Shown here: positions 44,316 through 52,413 of the stretch, piece after piece
Position numbering within the stretch: position 1 is the stretch's first letter
Layout of the letters: each line of letters opens with the position of its first letter
Assembly (NCBI GenBank): GCA_022842725.1
Contig: JALHOZ010000004.1
Span: forward strand, 124,001 to 188,000
Reading direction: 5' to 3'
Source of the DNA: Saprospiraceae bacterium
GTDB lineage: Bacteria; Bacteroidota; Bacteroidia; Chitinophagales; Saprospiraceae
DNA: 64,000 nt
Notes under the pieces: generated by a model
Told to the model about the DNA's origin: nothing
Databases searched by the model: none
Seen by the model: the letters and a program-made list of their open reading frames with translations, nothing else
Position numbers and translations under genes: made by a program

Positions 44316-45224
44316 TTATAACAAACTTTTTACTGCATCATCAAATTCGATGTATTTGAATGAAAAACCCAATTCCCTAAGTTTTTGAGGGATGACACGA
44401 TTGCTGTTAAGAACAACTTTAGACATTTCACCCAATATAAGTTTCAGCAAAAAAGCGGGCACCGGCAAAACCAAAAAGATCCCTCCGGTTTTTTTGGCGA
44501 CATCGTACATTGCTTTTTTATTGGTAATTTCCTGTGGAGACACTGCATTGATGATTCCTTCGTAGTGTTGGTTTCGGATACTTTCCATAATAATGCCTGT
44601 CAGGTCACTGATGTGTATCCAGGGATAATATTGTCTTCCATGACCAAAGTAAGACAAAAATCCAAAAGGTTTTGTCATCAACATTTTGGGCAAGGCACCA
44701 CCTTCCATACTTAATACGATACCGATTCGAAGGAGGACGGTCCTTTGAACCAAAGGTTTGATTTCCAAAGAAGATTTTTCCCAATCCATACAAAGTTGCG
44801 ACATATATTCATGGCCGGGTTTTGCATCTTCTGTAAGTTCTTCGTCTCCCCGGTGTCCGTAATATCCAACTGCTGAAGCGCCGATAAACAGGGATGGTTT
44901 ATTACGCCTGGAGGATATCCATTTTTTTAGTGTTTGAACACTTTGGATTCTGCTGTCGAGCAGGGCTTTTTTACGGGAAGTAGTCCAGCGACCTTCAGCG
45001 ATTCCTTCACCGGCAAGGTTGATGACAATGTCAGCATCGGGAAGGGTGTCGTCAATAAAACCAGAAGCAGGGTCCCAGACCACATAATGTATATTATCCT
45101 GAGAAGGTCTTTTTTTTCTGGTCAGGATGTATATCTGAAAAAGATTAGGATCAAGTTGGATAGCGAGGTGCCTGCCTACGAGACCGGTTCCTCCTGCGAT
45201 AACAATGTTTTGTACTTGTAACAT
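44316..45224 (-). CDS. TIGR01777 family NAD(P)-dependent epimerase/oxidoreductase
   Basis: 302 residues, an extended short-chain dehydrogenase fold. Rossmann motif AGGTGLVG near residues 10-17, VINLAGEGIAEGRWTTSRKK and SAVGYYGHRGDEELTEDA are hallmarks of the TIGR01777 (YfcH-like) family, and a C-terminal DUF1731-like segment contains NSNRVIPQKLRELGFSFKY. Substrate unknown. Same strand as, and upstream-facing to, rpsU, but the rpsU terminator separates them. Confidence 0.9.
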   Translation of the reverse strand: MLQVQNIVIAGGTGLVGRHLAIQLDPNLFQIYILTRKKRPSQDNIHYVVWDPASGFIDDTLPDADIVINLAGEGIAEGRWTTSRKKALLDSRIQSVQTLKKWISSRRNKPSLFIGASAVGYYGHRGDEELTEDAKPGHEYMSQLCMDWEKSSLEIKPLVQRTVLLRIGIVLSMEGGALPKMLMTKPFGFLSYFGHGRQYYPWIHISDLTGIIMESIRNQHYEGIINAVSPQEITNKKAMYDVAKKTGGIFLVLPVPAFLLKLILGEMSKVVLNSNRVIPQKLRELGFSFKYIEFDDAVKSLL

Positions 45225-45287
45225 ATAATATTTATATCAAAATAGTGTTATCACAATGTTTGGACAGTCATTTTGTTCATTGTAGGC

Positions 45288-45324
45288 AAAAAAAAATCAC
45301 ATCTCCTCAACGGAAATGTGATTT
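45288..45324 (-). terminator. intrinsic terminator of rpsU
   Basis: On the minus strand AAATCACAT and ATGTGATTT form a perfect 9-bp stem (45294-45302 with 45316-45324) with a 13-base loop, followed by a run of T (the A tract at 45288-45296). Confidence 0.8.
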
Positions 45325-45366
45325 ATATATCGTCTGAACTTTTTTCCCGAAAGGAAAAAAAGGATA

Positions 45367-45561
45367 TTAATCGTTCATATTGCCAAACTTCACCTGACGG
45401 TAAGCGGCACTCAGAATTTCATTTCTTCTTTCTACAGATGGTTTGGTAAAGTGTTTTCTGCTTCTCAACTCTTTTACCAAGCCTACAGACTGAAATTTTC
45501 TTTTATATCTTTTTAACGCTCTGTCGATTGATTCGTCGTCTTTGATATGGATTATTAACAT
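45367..45561 (-). CDS. rpsU: ribosomal protein bS21
   Basis: 64 residues: IIHIKDDESIDRALKRYKRKF, then LVKELRSRKHFTKPSVERR, the standard bS21 sequence. In Bacteroidota bS21 takes part in hiding the 16S anti-Shine-Dalgarno sequence. The leader here has no Shine-Dalgarno-like purine run (the ATG is preceded by AATCTAATCCATTT). Single gene, with a clear promoter upstream and terminator downstream. Confidence 0.95.
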   Translation of the reverse strand: MLIIHIKDDESIDRALKRYKRKFQSVGLVKELRSRKHFTKPSVERRNEILSAAYRQVKFGNMND

Positions 45562-45612
45562 AAATGGATTAGATTATAAATAAAATAAAACTTAAAATTC
45601 AAAATTGAGCCG

Positions 45613-45644
45613 CAAAATTAACGGCATAAACTGAACTGGCCAAA
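45613..45644 (-). promoter_or_regulatory. promoter of rpsU (TTTG-N20-TAATTTTG)
   Basis: On the minus strand a -33 TTTG (45641-45644) is separated by exactly 20 bases from the -7 box TAATTTTG (45613-45620). This is the best complete Bacteroidota-type promoter in the window. The leader is about 45 bases. Confidence 0.8.
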
Positions 45645-45890
45645 TTTTTTGATAAAAAAGATTCAATTTGTTTGGATTTTTTTGGCTTTGGGTCGGTTTT
45701 TAGGTTTTTGAGCCTATTTTTGAACAAAACTTACCCGTTTTTTACGTTTGCGAACTGCCATTTTACTATAAGTAAGACCAAACCATTCTATCAAAAACAC
45801 GATTTTCATAAACTTAATATGATTCTCCAAAAGGAAAAAATAACAAAAATCAAATGCCTTGACCATTTCACTGCACTACAAAATTATCAT

Positions 45891-45898
45891 TACATTTG
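45891..45898 (+). promoter_or_regulatory. -7 box TACATTTG upstream of the TonB receptor unit
   Basis: Exact TAnnTTTG, 29 bases before the ATG at 45928, with TTTC (45866-45869) 21 bases upstream as a near-consensus -33. It supports the start chosen for the 191-residue protein. Confidence 0.55.
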
Positions 45899-45927
45899 CT
45901 TTTTCAATCATCACTTGCTAATTAAAA

Positions 45928-46503
45928 ATGATTTGCCTCCTGAATATAAAACAGTTTGGATACATTACGACCTTGCTTCTGGCTCTTTTATTGCCGGCAG
46001 TATCGGGTATTTTCGTGCTGAAAATTCAGAAAAAAAAGATTCGCAAAGAAATAAAACAAAAAATCATCCGGGGTATCTGTGAAAACGAGCTCGTATATTT
46101 TGTTTTTTCAAAAGAAGCCTCCCGGACATTGTTGGATTGGAAACATGAAAAAGAATTTTCTTATCAGGATGAAATGTATGACATTGTGAAAAAAGAAATC
46201 TCCGGAGATTCAGTCCGGTATTGGTGCTGGTGGGACCAGGAAGAAAGTAAGTTGGAACGAAAACTCCAAAAGGAAGTTTGGATTGCTTTAGGTGCCCATC
46301 CGCAGAAAAAGGAACACGAAAAAAAATGGAAGGACTTTTATAAAAAATTGTTTTGTTCAGACAGGGATGTTTTGACTTATACAATTCCAATAGTCGAAAC
46401 CAATTCCTCACAAAAATTTGAATATACTTTAGTAACTTTTATCCGGGACATCCCCTCTCCTCCCCCGCAATATTTTTTTCATTTTGCGCCAAGCCTGTTG
46501 TAA
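45928..46503 (+). CDS. conserved Bacteroidota protein of unknown function placed before a TonB receptor
   Basis: 191 residues. An N-terminal hydrophobic segment (YITTLLLALLLPAVSGIFVL) is a signal or anchor. The body has a recognisable pattern, LDWKHEKEFSYQDEMYDIVKKEISGD and YWCWWDQEESKLERKL; similar small proteins with an HEKEFxYxxxMYDIV motif occur ahead of TonB-dependent receptors in Bacteroidota as far as I recall. It is 133 bases upstream of the receptor and shares the strand, so a partner role in metal or heme uptake is inferred. No enzyme motif seen. Confidence 0.65.
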   Translation: MICLLNIKQFGYITTLLLALLLPAVSGIFVLKIQKKKIRKEIKQKIIRGICENELVYFVFSKEASRTLLDWKHEKEFSYQDEMYDIVKKEISGDSVRYWCWWDQEESKLERKLQKEVWIALGAHPQKKEHEKKWKDFYKKLFCSDRDVLTYTIPIVETNSSQKFEYTLVTFIRDIPSPPPQYFFHFAPSLL

Positions 46504-46636
46504 AAGGCACTTGTAAAAATTTCCTGCGTTTTTTGGCAGAAAATATCAATTTATTCTGATGGGTTTCATCTATCCGTCCGGCTTTTGACAAACGTCAACC
46601 AAAAAACCTATTCTTTGATGATTAACGTATCAAAAA

Positions 46637-49048
46637 ATGAAAAACATATTTTGGCTTTGGCTGATATTCGGTTTATTTTCCGAAATTTCAGGTCAAAGTG
46701 TTCTGGTTACTGACGCCGAAAGCAACGAACCTCTGGAATGGGTGACCGTTCAATGTGATCCATCATCAGCGATCCTAAATACCAACGAGGCAGGCAGGGT
46801 TTCCATTGCTTCATGCCAGAATTCAGGCAACATTGAATTTTCTTTGGTAGGTTATAAAACAGTTTCTTTAAGTTATCAGAAACTGAAAGAAAGTGGATTT
46901 ATAGTGACCTTGGAAAGAACAGGTGTCAATCCCGGCAGTATCGTGGTCTCTGCGACCCGTTGGAATCAAAACAATGCTTCCGTCCCGTCAAAGATCTTAA
47001 CAGTTTCCCCAAAAGAAGTGGCATTACAAAATCCTCAGACGGCAGCGGATCTGCTTGGTTTATCCGGCAGGGTGTTTATCCAAAAAAGTCAACAGGGAGG
47101 AGGCAGTCCGATGATCCGGGGTTTTGCTGCTAACAGGTTGATATATTCAATAGATGGTGTTCGGATGAACACTGCCATTTTCAGAGGTGGAAATATTCAG
47201 AATGTCATCAATATGGATCCTTTTATGATTGAAAAGACGGAAGTTGTGCTGGGTCCCGGTTCTGTTTTATATGGTAGTGATGCGATCGGTGGAACGATGG
47301 CCTTCCGAACGATAACACCTACCTTTACAACAGACGATAAACCGTTTGTTTCAGGAAAATTTGTTGCGCGGTATTCTTCTGCGAATACTGAACAGACAGG
47401 CCACTTTCATGTTCACGTCGGATTGAAAAAGTGGGCTTTGGTAACCGGGTTTACTTCGTGGGATTTTGGCCAATTGCGACAGGGAAACCATGGACCGGAC
47501 GACTATATAAAACCAATCTATGTGACCCGTTTGAACAATGTGGATGAGATCGTTATACAAGAAAATCCGTTGTTGCAGATCCCGACAGCATACAAACAAA
47601 AAAACTTTATGCAAAAAATCCGGTTTTCGCCGGATAAAAACTGGGATTTTGGGTACGCCTTTCATTGGTCCGAAACTTCTTCTTACGGAAGATATGACCG
47701 GCACAACCAATACCGCAACGGAACCCTTCGTTATGCAGAATGGGATTATGGTCCGCAACTTTGGGACATGCACCTTTTGTCCGTTGAACATAAACAAAAA
47801 AATGTCGTGTACGATAAGGCGACCCTGAAAATGGCACGACAATTTTTTGGCGAAAGTCGCATCGACAGAATTTTAAACAGCAACAACCGTAATACCCAAA
47901 CGGAAAGGGTGACTGCATGGTCAACCAATCTTGATTTTGTCAAATCCACAGGTACCAAAAATCAAATCTTTTATGGTGTGGAATATGTATTCAACAAGGT
48001 TTCCTCTTCCGGCTTCACGACTGATATCAATTCCGATGTATCAAAGAAAGGACCGTCGCGGTATCCCGATTCTGACTGGGGTTCTTTGGGTATTTACGTA
48101 CAGGACATGTATAAAATATCAGAAAAATGGACGGTTTTGGCTGGTGCGCGATATAACAAAGTACAGATAGAATCGGATTTTGCCAATAATCTCCCTTTTT
48201 ATCCGCTGCCTTTTACGACAGCTTCTACTTCCAATGGTGCGCTTACCGGTTCGTTAGGAGCAGTATATCGGGTTTCTGAATCCTTTATCATCAAATCAAA
48301 TGTCGGAACTGCCTTCAGGTCACCGAATGTAGATGATCTGGGGAAGTTTTTTGATTCCGAACCCGGCACAGTGACGGTGCCCAACCCGGATTTGCGGGCT
48401 GAACAGGCATATAATGTTGACCTGGGATTCAGCAAAGTTTTTGGTGAAGTCGTCAGGTTTGAAATCACCGGATATTATACCGTTTTACAAAATGGGCTGG
48501 TTCGTCGTGATGCTACCTTCAACGGACTTGACAGTATATTATACGATGGTGAAAACAGCAAAGTTCAGGCCAACCAAAATGCAGCGGTTGCCCATGTGTA
48601 CGGTGTGGAAGGTGGTGTGGAAATCAAATTTCCGAAAGGATTTCGGTTGACTTCTGATATCAACTACCAGGTTGGTGAAGAAGAACTCGAAGACGGAACG
48701 GTCAGTCCTTCAAGACATGCCGCTCCTTTATTTGGTGTGACCCGGCTTACTTACCAAAACGGACCATTGACGTTGATGTGTTTTGCACAATATCAGGGCA
48801 GGCGGGATTTTAAGGATTTGGCAGTTGAGGAACGGGGTAAAACCGAAATCTATGCCAAAGACGTCGATGGCAATAATTATGCTCCTGCCTGGTACACCCT
48901 TAATCTTAAGGCGATGTACAATTTCAGCCGAAAGTTTTCGGTTAGTGCAGGTTTGGAAAATATCACAGACCAACGGTACAGACCATACAGTTCGGGAGTT
49001 TCCGGAGCCGGCAGGAACTTTGTATTGTCGGGCACTGTGATGTTTTAG
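46637..49048 (+). CDS. TonB-dependent receptor (heme/hemoglobin-receptor-like)
   Basis: 803 residues. Signal peptide ends near ISGQ. A CarboxypepD_reg-like domain covers about 20-95 (VLVTDAESNEPLEWVTVQCD). The plug follows (AADLLGLSGRVFIQKSQQGG, GGSPMIRGFAANRLIYSIDGVRMN, VLGPGSVLYGSDAIGGTM), then a 22-strand type barrel ending in Phe (VLSGTVMF). The plug pattern and length are closest to hemoglobin/transferrin-type receptors, but substrate cannot be fixed. Energy-driven uptake through the outer membrane. ATG at 46637 follows CAAAAA; no SD. Confidence 0.9.
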   Translation: MKNIFWLWLIFGLFSEISGQSVLVTDAESNEPLEWVTVQCDPSSAILNTNEAGRVSIASCQNSGNIEFSLVGYKTVSLSYQKLKESGFIVTLERTGVNPGSIVVSATRWNQNNASVPSKILTVSPKEVALQNPQTAADLLGLSGRVFIQKSQQGGGSPMIRGFAANRLIYSIDGVRMNTAIFRGGNIQNVINMDPFMIEKTEVVLGPGSVLYGSDAIGGTMAFRTITPTFTTDDKPFVSGKFVARYSSANTEQTGHFHVHVGLKKWALVTGFTSWDFGQLRQGNHGPDDYIKPIYVTRLNNVDEIVIQENPLLQIPTAYKQKNFMQKIRFSPDKNWDFGYAFHWSETSSYGRYDRHNQYRNGTLRYAEWDYGPQLWDMHLLSVEHKQKNVVYDKATLKMARQFFGESRIDRILNSNNRNTQTERVTAWSTNLDFVKSTGTKNQIFYGVEYVFNKVSSSGFTTDINSDVSKKGPSRYPDSDWGSLGIYVQDMYKISEKWTVLAGARYNKVQIESDFANNLPFYPLPFTTASTSNGALTGSLGAVYRVSESFIIKSNVGTAFRSPNVDDLGKFFDSEPGTVTVPNPDLRAEQAYNVDLGFSKVFGEVVRFEITGYYTVLQNGLVRRDATFNGLDSILYDGENSKVQANQNAAVAHVYGVEGGVEIKFPKGFRLTSDINYQVGEEELEDGTVSPSRHAAPLFGVTRLTYQNGPLTLMCFAQYQGRRDFKDLAVEERGKTEIYAKDVDGNNYAPAWYTLNLKAMYNFSRKFSVSAGLENITDQRYRPYSSGVSGAGRNFVLSGTVMF

Positions 49049-49614
49049 AGAATAGGAAGACAAATATGAGGCACCGGATGCCATGTATTTGAATGTTTAT
49101 ATTGACCGGTTCTGTTATGGTTATATTTGACCTGTTACAGGACTGGTCATTTTCATTAAAAGCTGTTGAATTTTAGGATATTCCAACTTTAAGGATTTTT
49201 TATTGGAAATAAAGTTTTCCATCCAACATAATACTTTACATAACCTCGTAAAAAAAAAATTGAACGTTACTCATAAAATGTTGATTTACAAATAATAAAG
49301 ACGTTACTATTTTATCTTCTGTGTTCCATTTTTCAACAAAATGTGTGAGTAATTCTTTTATGCCTTCGGATCTGATATTTTGTTATCAAGATATTTCATT
49401 TTTATGATGTGAGAATATATGTTGTTTGCGGCAAGGGTGTTATCCATTTTTTTGAGGGAACTTTTGTAATCGATATCCTTTATTTTTTTTGAAGGTGATA
49501 AACCATTTTGTCTTTTGGTTTTTAAAGAAAGGAAAACAACTTAACATACTTATTGATAATAGAAATACATGATAAAGAGCATTACATTTTTAAATTTTTG
49601 GTGCGGCAATATCT
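49049..49614. other. intergenic region with a decayed coding remnant
   Basis: 566 bases after the TonB receptor. A minus-strand protein-like stretch with a frameshift is described at 49236-49540. The remaining bases (49049-49235) show no gene, clear terminator or promoter. Confidence 0.4.
49236..49540 (-). pseudogene. possible frameshifted small gene
   Basis: On the minus strand one open frame (49540 down to a TAA at 49358-49360) includes MDNTLAANNIYSHIIKMKY. A second frame then continues as SEGIKELLTHFVEKWNTED and on to a TAA at 49236-49238. Both read like protein and abut, so a single-base shift near 49360-49385 may have split one gene of about 100 codons. Not recognised; no start with promoter is evident. 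Confidence 0.3.
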
Positions 49615-50253
49615 TTATTTAATTTCGTTAATTCCTTTAAATTTTTTGCCTATAGTTTCGGCGGTTCCCGAACTGCCCAAAATGATCCATTTTACATCAG
49701 GATATAAACTGTCTATCCAGCTATATTCGGGACTGAATTTTATAAATTCCGACAATAATATTGTTGTCTTTGAGCCTGCCATCATTTTGTCTTCATTTGT
49801 CACCCTGAATGCAGCGACTTCACTTTTGCTCAGGTTCATCGGTATTGTACCATTATACACATCATTTTTATCTCTTGAATACGGAAAACCTAGTACTTCA
49901 AAAGTATTGGGATCTGCTTTTAAAATGACTTCAGTATCCAAAAAAGCATGAAATTTATCTTTTGCGTACCCATAAGCATCGTTTGTCAAAGGAATAAAAC
50001 CATCAGATTTGGCGTGGTTGACTCTTCTTCCCTGAAAGTAGGCTGAGTGTCGGTCTGTTCCGAAATTTTTATTCTGTTTTGACACTTTAAAACTCTCGTT
50101 GTCAATACCTTCAATCCAATGATCTCTGCTACCAAAATGTTCATCATTGGTGGCCCAAGCCCAATTGTGACCGCGTTTGACATATCCCGTTTCGCAGGAA
50201 GATATAAAAAAAATGACTATCAATACCAAGGTGATGATGATGAAAATTTTCAA
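49615..50253 (-). CDS. DKNYY-domain lipoprotein
   Basis: 212 residues: lipoprotein signal with lipobox ISSC (Cys20). The middle has DKNYY-type units (YAKDKFHAFLDTEVILKADPNTFEVL, YSRDKNDVYNGTIPM), each a 'display' repeat of unknown role. The C-terminus ends GTAETIGKKFKGINEIK. Expected on the inner or outer membrane periplasmic side. Alone between the TonB receptor and a broken FG-GAP gene; no sign of an operon. Confidence 0.7.
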   Translation of the reverse strand: MKIFIIITLVLIVIFFISSCETGYVKRGHNWAWATNDEHFGSRDHWIEGIDNESFKVSKQNKNFGTDRHSAYFQGRRVNHAKSDGFIPLTNDAYGYAKDKFHAFLDTEVILKADPNTFEVLGFPYSRDKNDVYNGTIPMNLSKSEVAAFRVTNEDKMMAGSKTTILLSEFIKFSPEYSWIDSLYPDVKWIILGSSGTAETIGKKFKGINEIK

Positions 50254-50486
50254 TGGATGCTAAGATTAAGATTAAAAAAAATTAGTTTTGTTTTGAAAAA
50301 AAAATGCTTTTGTTATTGAAATAAAGTCTTAAAAGATCCTCAGAATGAATTCAGATTTATCATTTTAAATTAAGATGGAAACAATTTATTCTCAAAGGAA
50401 ACACATTTTTATGAAATTGATAATTCTGTGGTTAGAATATGTTAACTTAAAAACCAACCGATGATAGTAGGATAGATAACTTCTTC

Positions 50487-51952
50487 TCACTTTATTTTTC
50501 CGAAAAACGCCATACCCATAAAACCATTTGATGCGGAGGCTCCTGTTAAAAATCTTCTGTTGGCAGCATCAATTGATACGCTTTTTCCAAAGTTTTCAGA
50601 GCCAAGCGCATTTGGATTAGCAAATTTTTGTATAGAAAGCAAAGTATTGCCAAAGATTTTGTAGACAGAGACAGAACCATTATTTATCAAGCCATTTTCA
50701 TCATCAGTATATGAACCAACCATAACATAATCACCTGAAATGGAAACACTGCTCCCAAATTCATCATTGTTTTCCGGATTCTTATTTATTAAAAGAGTTC
50801 TAAACTCCCAGACCCCTGTAGTAGCATTCCTTTTAAATACAGATACAGAACCTGGATTAGTGAAACCGTTATGATCATCTAAGCTTGTTCCCACTATGGC
50901 ATAACTCCCGGATATGTCCACACAACTTCCGAATTCATCAGTATTGGCAGGTGCGTTATGCACTAATTTAGTTTGAAACTCCCATTCACTTGTTGATGTA
51001 TTTCTTTTATATATTGATGCTGAACCATTATTCGTAAATCCCCCTTCACTGTCTCTTTTAGCTCCGATAATTGCATAGTCTTCTGTAATGCGAACGCTCC
51101 ATCCAAATTGATCACTAATTGCAGGAAGATTATTTGTTAGCTTGCCCTGAAATTGCCATCCATTTGTATTGGGATTGCGTTTGTATATAGTAGCTGATCC
51201 TGTTTGTATCAGTCCCATTTCGTCATCATTTGGTGCCCCTACAATGACATAATCTCCGGAAATGGCTACACTAAAACCAAACCAATCACAACTTCAGGAT
51301 TCGGATTAACTAATTTAGTTTGAAACTCCCAAACATCAGTATTTGTATTTCTCTTGTAAATTGAAGCTGAGCCTATATCTGTTAAACCTGATATATCATC
51401 AAAATATGCACCTACAACTAAAAAATCTCCTGACATTGCTACACTGCTACCAAAGTAATCTGTGTTATTTCCATTTTGATTGGTCAGTTTTGAGTGAAAC
51501 TCCCACAAACCAGTAGATGAGTTGTGTTTCATTATTGTTGCAGAACCAGAATTATTCAAACCCAATTCATCGTCCAGTGGGGCTCCGATAACTGCATAAT
51601 TTCCTGTTATAAAAACACTATGACCATATTGGTCTGATGCTTGTCCGTTTTCATCCGCTACCGGTTGATAGCCAGTGATATTATTGATACTGCAATCGCC
51701 CCATGTGCCGTTTCCTGATGTTTCCTCTTCGTTATTTTGTGACATGGATGCCCATGCCATAGTACCATTTCCATTGGAGGTTAAGACCTGATTTGCCTGA
51801 CCAGCTACACCATTCGGTTTTATTTCTCCGGTAGTCCGGATATTTCCGGAGACATCGAGTTTTTCAGCAGGCGTAGTTGTCCCTATTCCTACATTTTGTG
51901 CCTGCATTTGTATTGCCGACAATAACACTATGAAAATCATTACTTTGTTCAT
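50487..51952 (-). pseudogene. FG-GAP-like repeat protein interrupted by a frameshift
   Basis: Two reading frames (51952-51266 and 51218-50487) join into one protein of about 488 residues if one base is restored near 51288. Signal peptide (MNKVMIFIVLLSAIQMQAQ), then NVGIGTTTPAEKLDVSGNI (a motif frequent at the start of Bacteroidota fibre-like proteins), then about seven repeats of the type FGSSVxISGDYxxVGAxxDDExGLxxxGSAxIYKRN. Translating the gap in the downstream frame gives DWFGFSVAISGDYVIVG, so the repeat continues through the break. There is no T9SS domain. May be a pseudogene, a phase-variable gene or a sequencing error. Confidence 0.8.
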
Positions 51953-52409
51953 TTCTTTATGCTTTTAAATAAATAATGATGCAAAGATGGCAAGCCGGAG
52001 GCGTGACAAAAATTATAATACGTTTAACCATACAAATAAAAAAACGAAGCACACCAAATCCAAAATAAAGCATTTATATCGTAAGTATAGTATAAAGTCT
52101 GAAAAGTTGTATTACTTTCAAATATTCCTCTATTATAATAAAGAAACTTAACTTAAAAATTAAATATGGTTTATCAAAGTACAATGAAAATGTTTATTTT
52201 AATTTATTCAGAAATTCTTCAAGATGCCTGAAAAACATCTTTAACTTTTTCTGTCAAATTTTAACCTGTCCAAAGTTACGTAAGTTTACAATGTATTGAT
52301 TTATGAAAAAACAATTATTTAATTGTAATTTACCATATAAACGTAAAAAAACGTATTATACTAATCATGGAAAATGTTGTATAGCGAATGTAAAATTCTG
52401 ATAAAATTA
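51953..52409. other. AT-rich intergenic region
   Basis: 457 bases upstream of the FG-GAP gene. A near-consensus box CATCTTTG (51982-51989, minus) with TTTG at 52007-52010 (17-base spacing) may be its promoter. A hairpin lies at 52398-52413. Nothing else was recognised. Confidence 0.4.
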
Positions 52410-52413
52410 TCAG
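52398..52413 (-). terminator. hairpin at the stop codon of the gingipain-like gene
   Basis: CTGATAA and TTATCAG form a perfect 7-bp stem with a 2-base loop. The stop TGA (52410-52412) lies inside it. On the minus strand it is followed by AATTTTAC, a poor T tract, so termination is uncertain. Confidence 0.35.

Larger units (their letters stand above)
45562..45927. other. divergent intergenic region, rpsU / conserved small protein
   Basis: 366 bases. It carries the rpsU promoter (45613-45644, minus) and the promoter of the plus-strand gene at 45928 (-7 box 45891-45898). An open frame from 45672 on the plus strand overlaps the real gene in another frame and is not supported. Confidence 0.6.

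Noticed and set aside
45672-46082. 136-codon plus-strand open frame between rpsU and the TonB unit
   Set aside because: Overlaps the better supported gene at 45928 in another frame and its sequence shows no protein-like pattern or promoter fit.
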